Shown: in pieces, positions 33,437-45,387 of the stretch
How the letters are laid out: each line of letters starts with the position of its first letter
Numbering within the stretch: position 1 is the stretch's first letter
Assembly (NCBI GenBank): GCA_032690845.1
Contig: CM064417.1
Span: forward strand, 14,910,501-14,974,500
DNA from: Eleusine coracana subsp. coracana
Lineage: Eukaryota > Streptophyta > Magnoliopsida > Poales > Poaceae
DNA length: 64,000 bases
Direction of reading: 5' to 3'
The notes under the pieces: generated by a model
What the model was told of the DNA's origin: nothing
What the model saw: only the letters and a program-made list of their open reading frames with translations
Databases searched by the model: none
Made by a program: the position numbers and the translations under genes

Positions 33437-34265
33437 GCTCTTATTTTCATTCCTAAGGCTACTTCGGTCAGGGGCCGCCACCGTTCTAGTGAACACAAGC
33501 CAGCTTTGGGGCGGGGGGGGGGGGGGGGGGGGAGTTCCTCCCCCTAATGTGAAGGTAACTTGTATCATTTCCCTTTCCAATCACCACATGCATGATAAAC
33601 TAAAAACATGAAAAAGATTTGTTTCCCTTTTCACATGCATGATAAATAGAAAAACTAATAATAATTTTAATGAATAAATCCATGTGCGGTATGAATGCAT
33701 AAGGTCTCTTATGTTGAATGATGAATAGTTGCTCTGTCTTTTATTCTTTTCATATGCCCAGTTTACATCCTAGCACTCTATCTAGTTTTGGTTTGTTGGC
33801 ATGATTAAGTTTCACCTTAAACACACTAGTGGGTAGCATAAGCATTATCCTTCTAGGTTGTTGGGAGTTATGATATGGTTAGTTAGGGCTGCTATGATTT
33901 TGCTCAATTTGTGAAACTTGACACCTGGAGAATTAATTTGATAAAAAAATGACAAGTTCCTCAATGATAAAAATTCCTACCACAATCATATGTTGCGCTA
34001 CATTGCGAAAACCTTATACATATGCTACTTGATTTTCATTGAGACTGGTCAAAATTGTGTGACCCTAGTGAGAAATATTTTTTGCATTCATGATCAAGTT
34101 CGCGCACATCATGCTAAGTTTTCACACTGGAAATTAGCAATCATCCATGTCACACCATCCATCCACAAAATAAAGACTCCGTATTCATGATTGATCTCTC
34201 CCCAAGGCAATCAAGGTTATGGCTATCGAAAAAAAACTCTTGCTCCATGAAGAACTTGAGAGAAA

Positions 34266-34297
<32 letters not shown>

Positions 34298-34860
34298 AAA
34301 GATAGCCAATACTGCCAAATAAGGGAGAGACAAATAAAAAGAGTCTCCATTCCACTCCACCAAACCCACCACACATACACATCTTGATCATGCTTGTAGG
34401 AAATGTTTTCTCCATTGATCCACTCTTGTGACTCAGTGACATATGAAATACAGGTATGCCATATTTATCCTTACCCTGAGCCACACATATCAGCCTTTAG
34501 AGGTAGGATTTTTGAGGCATCATTAGCCTTGGTGAGGAATTTACACACTTTGAGCGATTTGAGTGAATCATTTAAGGAACTTAGATTTATCACAAAAATT
34601 AACCTTCGGGCTAAAGTCGATCAAAAAGAGTAAGTGAAATGGTAGTCCTACAAACTGTTCTGTCTTCCAACCACCGAAGATTTGGAGAAGCTACAATGCC
34701 GCACAGGTAATAAAAGGTGAAGTACTTATGCCAACTTATTCAATTCTTTATATAATATCTTAGTTGTGCATTTGGGTATGTGATGAAGAATAGGACATTG
34801 TAGCAACTCCTGATCAACACAAACCTATGTTTTGCCTTCGCTCGGGACGAGCAAAGGTTT
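33437..34860 (+). other. 3' non-coding region of outer element
   Basis: It contains a run of 20 G at 33513-33532 and an AAAG microsatellite at 34261-34300. I see no gene. It is homologous, inverted, to 26779-28110. Confidence 0.75.
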
Positions 34861-34873
34861 AGCTTGGGGGGTT
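34861..34873 (+). promoter_or_regulatory. Polypurine tract of outer element
   Basis: AGCTTGGGGGGTT immediately precedes the 3' LTR. Confidence 0.85.
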
Positions 34874-36553
34874 TGTTGACGGTCGTTCAGTACCAATTTT
34901 GACTGTCAATATACCTATGAAAGTGGGAAGACTTAGCATTTGATACTTGCATGTTAGTTAGGTATAATATGATTCCACTTGTCCTTGGAGATTCATGTGC
35001 ATGTAGGGATTTGATACAATATATGTGGAGAATTGGAACATAATCCAGGGAAACACCGTTGCGACCAATGAGATGGTGCCAACTGAACTTCCCTCGGATT
35101 GCATAGATAGCTGCACAAGATTCCTCCAGAGAACACCGACTTAATTCAGAAGAGGACCCACCTACCAGCCACTCCGAGGAAGCACACCCCGAGGGGTCCC
35201 ACTCCTAGGTCATCCGACCTACGGGCTTGGTCAGCCGACCAAGTCATGAGCCCGATTCGGGTGGGCCTCCTCGTGTCGACTCCTGAGCTCTTTGGCAAGG
35301 TCGGTGCATGATGGTTCCATGGCAGTTACTCTCTAGTACCAACCTTTGGCCCCTATAAATCAAAGGGAAGAGCTTCACTCCAACACACACACTCAAGGGC
35401 TAGTCATTTCCCTCTTTCACTTAGTATTTTCCTAGTCCTAGTGGAGTTTAGTGTAGGAGGAGCCTTGCTCAAGTATCCAAGTCATAGGAGTATTGGTATG
35501 GCTCTTGTATCTTTACCTTTATTCAATTTTATTATGACTTTGTTTTATTCCATTAATATAGTTCTTCCTTATAGTTATGCATATGATATGTGTTCCTTGT
35601 TTGGTTATATATCATATTCATGTTATAGGACTTTATGCTTTCATGATGATATAGACTTGCTACCTTATTGTCATGATTGTCATATACCTTGACGATAGTC
35701 TAAATGTTATAATGCTAGTTGTACTTTAGTCTAGTTGTTCAACATGGGTTTGATATCAAATTAGGATTACAATTGCTTAGCTCATGACTTGTTAATCCGT
35801 GGGTTTAGAGTTATGTATGTTTTACTTGTTAATCCTATAGGTGATTTTAGTGTTTGATCAATGCTAGAATTCTACTTAAATGTGTAAGAGTGGTGGTTAG
35901 ATGGCTAGGTAGTGTTAATCACCTCGTAATCCATGGTTTGTTGAGGTAGGCAGTAGGTGGTGACAACCCTATCTGTCCATTGTACTCCTCCACGTTCGGT
36001 TACGACGTGTGTCCAAGACGGAGTTGCCTTGTGTATGCCGTGCATGAATCCATGCACGAAGTGTTGAATGAATTAGATTATGGCTAGTATAACCTTGCTT
36101 ATAATTATTTGACTAAGTAACTATTTAGGTAGACTAACATTAGAGATATAGCTTTGCCTTCTTAACTAAAACCCCCTAGTGACTTAGGACTTTGTTTATC
36201 TTTAGGAATGATTACTCTGTGTGTTACACTACCCCTATCCATTGTCATACTTACCCCTATATGAACTCTGAATACTCATACGAATCATTATGACTATGTT
36301 ACTATTAACAATAATATACTTATGCTATAGCCTTCCTTTGGTAGAACTATAAATGACAAGCTATTGGAGCAATCTAATAGTGAAATGCTACAACGGTATT
36401 ATCCGTGCGCTTGCGGATCTTACTATATTGACACTGAAGTGCATCTTTATAATTATGTCCGATGCGATGTTAAGAAGTGCCACTAGCATTTCTGGTGCCT
36501 AGCTGGGAATGATTATATCGATGTAACTTAGTAAACATTAGCAAGTGTCAATA
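34874..36553 (+). repeat. 3' LTR of outer Athila-like element
   Basis: 1680 bp. TATA CCCCTATAAAT near 35351-35360; dyads at 35208-35219 (imperfect) and 35229-35240 (GGTCAGCCGACC). It contains a single copy of the terminal 70-bp unit that is repeated at the 5' side. Confidence 0.88.
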
Positions 36554-37356
36554 ATACCCTACGTCCTGCTTGTCTGAGTATATTTTCTTAGTCTCTCCTT
36601 TACATTCTCTGCACCTCCCCCTTTTATAGGCCAAGGAGGAGGGGGTTACATGACCTGGGCCCCGGACAGGCCAAGTACCTGGGTAAAGGGAGCGAAAGAT
36701 AGGGATCTGCTCATAATCCTATTCAGCCGCCCTCGGTATCCGAGTCGGGAGTCGGATTGGCCAACGGAAGTGGCATCAATGCGTATCCTCCCTCGGTCTT
36801 CGCGTCGCGCACGCCTTCACTGGGAAAAATTGTCAGGCAGCACGCGGGGCCCCGGGCACTCTCCGTCCCATCCAGCCATCCCCGATCGTAGGCACTCAAG
36901 TGCTAGCATTTATTCGGGTGATTGGCGGTTCGGGCGCGCACGCCGAGCACCATTCCCGCTTGCCCACCTGGGCCACAGACGGGCTGGCCATCATGTTCCG
37001 CCTCTTCATGGGATAGCTAAACCGGCTCATACGCGGTTATGGGGACCACCGATCCCCTTACACCGACAGGAGCCCCGGGCCTCGGTCACTAGTGCGTGGG
37101 TCGCTCCTGGGGCTGGGGCCACACATTAGAGCCTGCAGGTGTCCTTGTTGCAAACTCGTTAGGATGCGAAGCGTCGCGCTATGGCGGCTCGGATTTTGCG
37201 CAGGTTCCTTCCTAGCTTTTGAACCATTAAATGACGGGAGGGAACCATTTCCCATACGCCTATGTATTTCCCGTCTTCCGATTCCTCTCGCCGTTGTTGT
37301 TGCCTTCTGCCTCCGCATCATTCTTTGCGCACCACTGCTTTCCTCTGTCGTTGGTC
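36554..37356 (-). mobile_element. LTR-like block right of the nest
   Basis: It continues the LTR-like fragment of 21519-21668. A TATA box reading CTATAAAAGG on the minus strand (about 36627-36636) suggests the LTR faces the minus strand. The rest is GC-rich non-coding DNA. Confidence 0.45.
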
Positions 37357-39824
37357 ATGGCTCACTGTCGCCGAAGTTGCAGCTCGGGCCTTCCGTCGGG
37401 GAGGGATCCTATTCCCGTGGGCCGCTCTGAGGCCGCCCGCATGTCGCCCAAGGCCGGGGAAGGGGAGGTCGCCGACTTGCTGCTGCCCTCCGTCCTCTTG
37501 TCCGATGAGTCTCTAGATCGTGTGTGGCCCTTCTTGGTGGTCGACCCGGCCGACCCGGACTTCCGCCGCTTCAAGCCGACCACTGCAGTTGTGGAGCCGA
37601 AGGAGGAGTAAGGCGAGTTCATCACCTTTTCCATCTTTGTGCTTGCAGGTCTGGTGCCGTCATTCTCCAAATTCTTTATGGAATTCCTAGTGTCATATGG
37701 CCTCCGGATGACACATCTCGGCCCTAATGCCGTTATTACATTGGTGGTGTTTGCCCACCTCTGTGCGGCCTTTGTTAGGGTGATGCCATTAGTCGTCGTC
37801 TTCCAGCGCTCTTTCAAGTTGTCGAAGACTAGCAGAAATGAGCCAGTGGAGAGCGTGCGACTTAGCATCCGATCGAGGGATGGGTACATCGACTATGCCC
37901 CTAGCTCAAGATTAGAAATGGAGATGCCAATGGTTCATCATGGTGCTCAACTCCGTCCCCCATCATCTTTGTCTTTCCCATCATCATCCCGACCCTGTTC
38001 CTGAGTTATAGGACCACCTGCCACCGCACAATGTCTACTTGAACCCAATCATGAGTCGCATTGTGGCTCTCGGGGCGACAGGCCTCTCGGTCAATGGTGT
38101 GATTTTTGACTTCCTCACCACCGGTATGGCAACCCTGTGCGTGCACCTATGGTCGGCCTGGTTGTATCGGGACTTCAATGATGCCGGTCGTACTCGACAG
38201 GGTCCCGGGTCCGACGTTCCCTGACCGGTTCTGAAGGTGGCATACACGTTGCTCACGGATGCCAAGATGCCCACGAGGTTCAACTACCCAGAGGGCGCCG
38301 GACCGCTATGACTCATCACGGACAAGTACGACATCACCGACCCAAGATGGACGCTCGGGGCCTAAAGCCTGACCGGGTGGTCTCGAGTGGGGGTCCCCCT
38401 GTTGGGCCTCATGGCTCCCCTCCAAGTGGTGTGGAGGATCCGCCTACTGGTAAGAGCAAAGAAGCCCAACCGCCTTCGCCCCTTCATTCGACTTGGGTGG
38501 AGACAGCGCGCCCCCCGCTCCAGCGGCTGGCCGAGCCCCTGCCTCGACTGGGGAGTCGAGTCGGAAGAGGCGGCACAACCCTGCTCTCGTTTGAAAGGCT
38601 TCATCCGGCCTTCACGCGGCAACCGCTCGGGGTTCTCTGCCTCTAGAGCCTGCTGCTGCCATGGGCGAGGCTGCCTGCATTAAGGTGCCCGAATGGCCCA
38701 TGAAGAACTGGAAGCACCTTTGCAAGTAAGTCCTTGTCGCTTGTTATGGTTTCTTTTGGTCTTTTGACTTGATCCCGGGCGTCGATTGTTCTTGTAAGGG
38801 TCCTCAAGTAGAGGCAGCAACGAAGCCTATTGCCACCCTGTCACTTGCTCCCTCAGAGGTGGAGTCTGAGTCACAATTGCAGGCTCGGCCTGCTCCGACT
38901 CGATCGGTGCCGTCCGAGCCACAATTGTAAGTTCGGCCTACTTTGGCTTGTTCGGTGTCGTCTGAGTCTCGCCCTTAACCGTTGTTTTCCCTTACTCCCG
39001 GGTATCAGTCGGGAGCCCGTTCAGTTTTGCCGCTCACGGGCCCAAGCCTTGGTGGCGATTAGGGTTAGCATGACGTGGAGGGCCTGGGTTCTACGCCTGG
39101 TGCCCGCGCTGAAGATCCCATCGACGTGGATTCCATTTTGAGTGCCGGCGACATGCCGCCATGCCCGGTCGGAGCCGGAGCAGGTGTTGCCGATTGGGAT
39201 GATTCCTACTCGAGCTTCACCTGTAGAAGATGTTTGCTGCGATGGGGCTCCTCGGCCTTTGTCTGTGCTGATTGACAAGGCGCAAAGGCTGCTGCCTGAG
39301 TTGGCCTCATCAATGTTGGCTGCGGCCTCCGACTTGGAGTGGCGGGAGGCCGCCGCCTTCGTCGAGTGGGCCGAGCTAGAGGCGGCTTTGACGTTTGCCT
39401 GTCATCAAGACGCCGCTAAGATGGAGCACGCCCAACAGCGGACGGAGGCCACTAGCGGTCTGTGCGACACAACCACTGAATTGCTGGAAGAGGTGGACCA
39501 GCAGGTTGCTACGGCTATGTACCGTGAGGAGGGGCTGCAGCGCCTGGAGTAGTAGCTGACCGCGTGGGCGGCGCACCTTAAGTCCGTAGAGAATTCCTTG
39601 CAGCTGTAAGGGGAGGCTGTCCAGGAACAGCGGGATGGGTTGTTGAAGCGTGAGGAAAACCTGGACGCCCGCGAGCAAGGGTTGGATGACTGGGAAACCG
39701 GGCTTCGCGGCCGGGAGGATGTGCTGAATACTCGAACATGACTTCTGGAAGAGATAGATAAAGCGCTGGAGGAACATGCACAACACGTAACATAGCTGGA
39801 GCCGGCCTTCCAAGATAGAGAGAG
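37357..39824 (+). pseudogene. Transposase_28-type gypsy ORF, broken
   Basis: From ATG 37357 the frame runs through a stop at 37609-37611 into the diagnostic stretch LVPSFSKFFMEFLVSYGLRM, then THLGPNAV and VVFAHLCAAF, which I recognise as the putative gypsy-type transposon (Transposase_28) domain common in grass Tat-like elements. After a stop at 38002-38004 homology continues in other frames. The C-terminal part (39240-39552 and beyond) is Ala/Glu-rich and coiled-coil-like (ELEEVDQQVA-type heptads). It ends abruptly at 39824 against an LTR start. Its strand is opposite to the adjacent LTR TATA, consistent with an antisense ORF. Biochemical role unknown. Confidence 0.7.
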
Positions 39825-40109
39825 TGTTGGTATTTCGATCATGGGCTAGTAGAATTTGTTCAGGGGGTGCGTGCTTAGGCTCGATAATGGCTATGCAAGA
39901 GGACACAAGAGTTATACTGGTTCGGGGTATCTCCCTACATCCAGTTTGAGTAGAAGCTCGTGTTACTTGCATCGAGGAGTACAATGGGGGTGAGAGAGGA
40001 GAGTTCTCCAAGTCTTGGTATGTGTGTTGATGTTGGATGATCGCCTCCTTTTTTTCTCTTTTAGAGATAGAAGGAGCTCCCCTTTTATACTTCAAGGGGT
40101 GGCCGATGT

Positions 40110-40164
<55 letters not shown>

Positions 40165-41147
40165 GACAACATGTGCGGGGAGTCGGTAAAGTCATGTCGG
40201 AGTGCGCGTGGACTCTAGTCGGTGGCGTGGTCTTTAGTCATCATGGGTCCTGCCATCTTGATCCGTACGTCAAGGGAGGCACTGTGTTGAGGCGTGTTCC
40301 CCTTAATCCGCCGATGGGTCGAGTCACCGTGTTCCTATAGAAGACGTATTCTATCGAATGGGGTGGTGCAGCATGGACGACATCATGACGTTTAAGCATG
40401 GTCTGGTCGCTGCTGTCCTTCGAGCCGTCACTGTTGAGGGTGTCATCGGATAGCTACTTTAGGAATGCAGCGTAGGCGACCCTTTTGCATCAGGTCCCGT
40501 CCCATCGTTGAGGGTGATGATGGTGGAGTAGATTTGCAGGAGGTTCTGACCTCCTGATATCGTCGATGCACACTTGTTATGACATTTAAGGCAGGGTAGA
40601 TGGCAGTTGTTGACCTTCGCCCCGCTCAACCCTCCCGTCGAGCGTCAATTTGTCGGGTTGTGTTTGATCGGGCCTGCTTGGAGTAAGGTCCCATCCTATC
40701 TTATTAGTGCAATCGAGCTTCTCCATCCCGTTACTCCTGCCCGGTCAGCGATTCGCAGTGCTATCCCATCATAGCGGGGCCCACCGATGAGAGTCGGCAG
40801 GGGCAGCATAGGTTTAGTAGGCCTGTGCCTTATTCGTGTGGTCATATCTATTCTAAGGATTGGTCGGATGCCCTTATCTTTGTCGTGCTCGACTTGGATG
40901 AGTAGGCCGATCGAGGCCGATGCTGATTCGACCCTCGATGCGTCGAGCAAGACAGAGGCAATTCTCGACCCTCGGTAGGTCGAGTGGGATGGAGGCATAT
41001 TCTTGAGCCTCGGTGGGTCGAGCCTTGTGGGGCCGGGTTTAGTCTTGTCGTCGAGATTTAACCGACGCGTGGATCCCCTACACGGGGCCATGTCAGTATC
41101 GTGCAGGCCATGCTCTAGTGAGCTCGTTGGTTCAAGTAGCGCTGATG
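39825..41147 (-). mobile_element. Second LTR-like block, family unassigned
   Basis: It begins TGTTGGTATTTCGATC and interrupts the preceding ORF. It contains GGTTCGGGGTATCTCCCTAC near 39919 and a minus-strand TATA (TATAAAAGG near 40081-40089), LTR-like features, but differs in sequence from 36554-37356. The right part (40900-41050) repeats the word TCGACCCTCG. No partner LTR or target duplication found. Confidence 0.4.
40113..40165 (+). repeat. GA microsatellite
   Basis: (AG)n with one AAAG interruption near the end, about 53 bp, next to the LTR TATA box. Confidence 0.95.
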
Positions 41148-42071
41148 TGATGAGGACATCACTCATATGGATACACAAAACACTCCTCCAATTCTGGACT
41201 TGCAAGGTCCAATGACTAGAGCTCGTGCACAACAACTAAATTTAGAGGTGAGCTCGTTCCTACGTTCTTTGCTATATGTTACTTTTGAGAATTGTTTGTT
41301 ACCTAATGATTATTTTATGATTAGAAACCATGGAGAGGACCATGAGATGATGGGAGAAGGAATTGGGAATGTGGAGGACCAGCAAGGGCTTGGAAGCCAA
41401 AGTGGAGGCTCAATCAAAACCGACTTCGAGTCTGTTTCGGGGCCCAGGACCAGTCTGCACTAAAATGGTCGCCCAGGACGCATACTGACTCATATTTGGA
41501 CGTTCTACATATGACGGAAGGATAAGGAGCAGACCTTTCCAATGCCTCCAGCATCATGACAAAATTCATCCGGAGTGATCGGGAATCGTCGAAACAAGAG
41601 AGGGTCCAGAATCTGTGTTGGTGCTGTGTCGCCTATTTTTGGCCTTTGGGCTTTGTATCCAGTTGAGCCTAATGAGGAGAGCGTCCAGATGGTCTTGCAT
41701 GACTCTAGGGTCTTCATATACAGTCACCACCGCACCATTAGGGTTCGGATTTTTGCTTAGATCAATTCTGTTCATAAACAGTGTCACCGTTCGTCAGTTT
41801 GTGAGACCCCAACTTCGTGAGTTTAATCATACATCTGCAATTATGTTGCATTCTTCGTTGTTCTTGCTTGTGTTCTTGATTTGCAGGCAGGGATTAGCCT
41901 TCTCGGTGATGTCAATCATCCTTGGATGGTTGATAACCAGAGGAGATGTTGTGCTGCGATTGCGGGGCTCTAAACGTGTTGTTTAGAAGCCGGATCGATT
42001 TGTGTTTCCCCTCCGTCCAAATCAAGATTTATCAGAACCTTTCAGAAGATCGAGGACCCTTGTTCACATCA
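41148..42071 (+). mobile_element. CRM-like LTR, plus strand
   Basis: 924 bp from TGATGAGGACATCACTC to TTCACATCA. The polyprotein C-terminus (GPMTRARAQQ, then NLEVSSF) overlaps the LTR start, as in CRM-type chromoviruses. TGGTATCAGAGC at 42074-42085 follows, a perfect initiator-tRNA-Met primer site, so this is a 5' LTR of a plus-strand copy. Confidence 0.75.
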
Positions 42072-42719
42072 AGTGGTATCAGAGCTTCAGGTGCACTGTC
42101 AGGTTCGCACTACCCTTTAGTTTTGTTTTCGTGTTCTTCCTATCGTCCATAGAAAAGTCAAAAAAATTTTCCTCCACCCATAACTACGTGTTTAGCCTTT
42201 GCATATTTCAATTTCAGAGTCTATACTGTTGAGTTTGTGCCCTAGTTCTTGTTTAGTTGCTAGTTTAGTTTGTGTTTTTCTCGTCAATAGTGTTGCCCTT
42301 GCAACCCTAGCCGCCATCCCCCCCACCACCCTCAGTTTTGTCGGCTTTGTGTGCTAGGGTTGATTGATCAACACGCCCATCCTAATCCCACCCTAAACCC
42401 AGCCTGAACATCTCGGACCAATTCTCACAAATTCCACTTTCTGCTGCATCCACCCCGCCAAAAAAATCTCTACCTGACCCCAAACCCGATTCGGGCTTCA
42501 CTCAAACTCCGGGTTTCTTGAAAACCGGTTCCGACACACCTTTAGTAAAACGGCCATAACTTTTGGCTTGGTTGTCCATTTTGGCTGAAATTTTTACAGG
42601 ATATTCTTAAAAAAATGTTGAGTGACCCACACTCGGTTATGCCCTGTGTGCCCTCGTCAAAAAATTCAAAAAAAATCAGCAAGATAAAGAAAATATTCAT
42701 TCAAATTGACCAGCAACTA
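42072..42719 (+). mobile_element. Leader of plus-strand CRM-like copy
   Basis: The primer site at 42074-42085 is followed by about 630 bp matching, in inverted orientation, the leader of the neighbouring element (48600-49313), for example ACGAGGGCACACAGG-type and GGTTAGAGGTCGGG-type words. The copy stops at 42719 without any gag; it was cut off where the minus-strand element begins. Confidence 0.75.
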
Positions 42720-43350
42720 AGATCGTGAACAAGAATTCCTGATCTTCTGAAAGGTTCTTGGTAAGTTGATTTAGTCAGAGGTGACACACAAATCGATCTG
42801 GCTTCAGAACAGCACGTTCTAAACCCCGCAATCACAGCATGACGTCTCCTATGGTTATGAACCGTCCAAGGACGATTGACCTCACCGAGAAGGTTAATCC
42901 CTACCTGCAAATAAAGAACACAAGCAAGAACAACAAAAGATGCAACACAATTTCATTGGAAATGTCTTCTCCTTATCTTTCCATGCATATGTAGAACTTC
43001 TAAATCCGAGTCCGTATGTGTCCTGGGTGACCGTTTTAGTGCAGACTGGTTCTGGGCCCTTAAATAGACTCAAAGTCGGTTTCGATTGGGCCTCCACCTT
43101 GGCTTCCAAGCCCTTGCTGGTCCTCCATGTTCCCAACTCCTTCTCCTATGATCTCCTGGTCCTCTCTATGGTTCCTAATCATAAAATAATCATTAGGTAG
43201 CAAACCATTCTCAAAAGTAACATATAGCGAAGAACGTAGGAACGAGCTCACCTCTAAATTTTGTCGTCGTGCATGGGCTCTAGTCATTGGACCTTGCAAG
43301 TCCAGAATTGGAGGAGTATTGTGTGTATCCATAGGAGTGATGTCCTCATC
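42720..43350 (-). repeat. 3' LTR of CRM-like element, deleted inside
   Basis: 631 bp against 945 bp for the 5' LTR. About 310 bp corresponding to 49560-49860 is missing, with the join near 42948 (ACACAATTT-CATTGGAAATG). Confidence 0.75.
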
Positions 43351-44285
43351 CTCCTCCTCCTCTTGAAGTGGAGTCGCCCTCGACTCAAGCTCATCCTCTT
43401 CTCCTAAGTATGGTTTCAAATCTGAAATGTTAAAAGTAGGACTGACCCCGAACTCAGGAGGCAACTCAAGTTTGTATGCATTATCATTAATCTTCTCCAT
43501 TATTTTGAATGGACCATCAGCTCTAGACATTAGTTTAGACTTTCTCAATTCTAGAAATCTACCATCCTCAAGGGCAACCACACTAAATCTCCTACATCAA
43601 GTTTTACTTCCTTTCTACCTTTACTACCAGCAATTTTATACTTTTCATTCATCTTTTCAATGCTAAGTCTAGTGGTTGCATGCATTTGCAAAATAAATTC
43701 AGCATGCTCCTTAGCATCAACATGAACTCTCTCATTAATAGGTGGAGGAAGTATATCGATTGGAGTACGGGGATCAAAACCATACACTACCTTGAAGGGA
43801 CTTACCTTGGTAGTAGAATGTGTTGCCCGATTATAAGCAAACTCAACATGAGGCAAACATTCTTCCCATTGCTTCAAATTTTTCTTCAAAATAGCTCTCA
43901 ACATAGTGCCTAAAGTGCAGTTCACAACCTCAGTTTGTCCATCAGTTTGTGGATGACAAGTTATAGAAAATAGCAACTTTGTACCCAACTTATTCCAAAG
44001 CGTGCGCCAAAAGTGACTCAAGAATTTTGCATCACGATCTGAAAAAATATTAGAAGGCATACCTTGCAAACGTACAATTTCTTTGAAAAAGAGGTCAGCA
44101 ATATAACTAGCATCATCAGTTTTATGACATGGTATAAAGTGTGCCATCTTAGAAAAATGATCCACAACAACAAAAATGCTATCACTCCCCCTCTTAGTCC
44201 TAGGCAGTCCTAAAACAAAATCCATAGAAATATCCACCCAAAAAATAGAAGGAACAGGAAGTGGCATGTATAAACTATGTGGATT
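43060..44285 (-). pseudogene. CRM-like integrase core and tail
   Basis: Inserts the cDNA into the chromosome. The catalytic core carries the DDE residues: Asp in [10 protein letters not shown], Asp in FSDRDAKF and Glu in DGQTEVVN. The GPY-like tail ([16 protein letters not shown]) follows. A frame change near 43560 leads into [20 protein letters not shown], then FNISDLKPYLGEEDEL and the LTR-overlapping tail GPMTRAHARR. Upstream, the zinc-binding HHCC domain is joined only after a frameshift and an in-frame stop near 44290, so integrase cannot be made intact. Confidence 0.85.
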
Positions 44286-45387
44286 CAAGCAAGATTAGCT
44301 TTTTGACATGTAGTGCAGCAAGCAACAAAACGCTCAACATATTTCTCATCCTTGGCCAAAAGAAGTGTGTAGCAAAAATATCCTCCGTCTTCTTAGCACC
44401 AAAATGACCCATCAACCCACCTCCATGCGCCTCCTGCAACAACAAAGGACGAACGGAACTAACTGGAATGCATAAGCAGTTAGCTCTAAATAAGAAACCA
44501 TCATTCAACACAAATTTGTTCCAAGCACGACCTTCTTTACAATGCAGCAATACATCTTTAAAAATAACATCAGCAACATATTGTTCTTTAATTGCCTCAA
44601 GTTCAAAAATTCTATAATCAAGTTGAGACAACAAAGTATATCGTCTAGATAAAGCATCAACAATCACATTATCCTCCCCTTTCTTATGTTTAATAATATA
44701 AGGAAAAGACTCAATAAACTCAACCCATTTAGCATGTCTACGGTTCAAATTGCATTGAGAACGAATATACTTAAGTGATTCATGATTAGAATGAATAACA
44801 AATTCTTGCGCAACAAATAATGACACTATGTCTCTAAAGAACGTATAAGTGCATATAATTCCTTATCATACGTGGAATAATTCAAAACAGACCCATTAAT
44901 TTTCTCACTAAAGTATGCAACAGTTTTACCATCTGGCATCAAAACACCACCAATGCCTATACCACTAGCATCACATTCAAGCTCAAAAGTCTTATCAAAA
45001 TTGGGTAATTGCAGCAATGGTGCTTGTGTAAGTTTGTCTTTCAAAGCATCAAAAAGACTCATGATGTACCTTACCCCAATGGAAGTCAACGCCCTTCTTT
45101 GTCAACTCATGCAATGGTGCAGCAAAGGTGCTGAAAGTTTTAACAAAGCGGCAGTAGAAACCTGCAAGACCAAGAAAACTCCTCACCTGTGTGATAGTTT
45201 TTGGTACAGGCCAGCTCTTTATGGCTTCAATCTTCGCCTCATCCACCTCAATTCCCTGTGAAATCACAACATAGCCAAGAAAAGAGACTCGATTTGTGCA
45301 AAAGGTGCACTCCTCAAGGTTACCAAATAAATGTGCAGCTCGTAAAACATCAAAAACAACACACAAATGAATCATATGATCATACAT
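44275..45387 (-). pseudogene. CRM-like RNase H and integrase N-domain
   Basis: The RT thumb/connection reads FLGLAGFYCRFVKTFS (45100-45200). The RNase H starts [15 protein letters not shown], with Asp of ECDAS as first catalytic residue, and continues after a frame change at about 44826 to [10 protein letters not shown] and [13 protein letters not shown]. The integrase zinc domain begins [20 protein letters not shown]; its second Cys pair (CTTC) appears only in another frame. At least three frameshifts (near 45388, 45060, 44826). Confidence 0.85.

Larger units (their letters stand above)
21669..36553 (+). mobile_element. Athila-like Ty3/gypsy element (outer)
   Basis: LTRs at 21669-23402 and 34874-36553 begin TGTTGACGG and end GTCAACA/GTCAATA. 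ATACC is duplicated on both sides (21664-21668, 36554-36558). The primer-binding site fits tRNA-Asp, and a G-rich polypurine tract precedes the 3' LTR. The interior holds a broken gag, then an Athila-type ORF1. No reverse transcriptase or integrase is present, so it could only have moved with help. An opposite-strand relative occupies 25076-31239. Athila/ORF1 assignment follows the ORF1 resemblance and tRNA-Asp priming. Confidence 0.85.
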
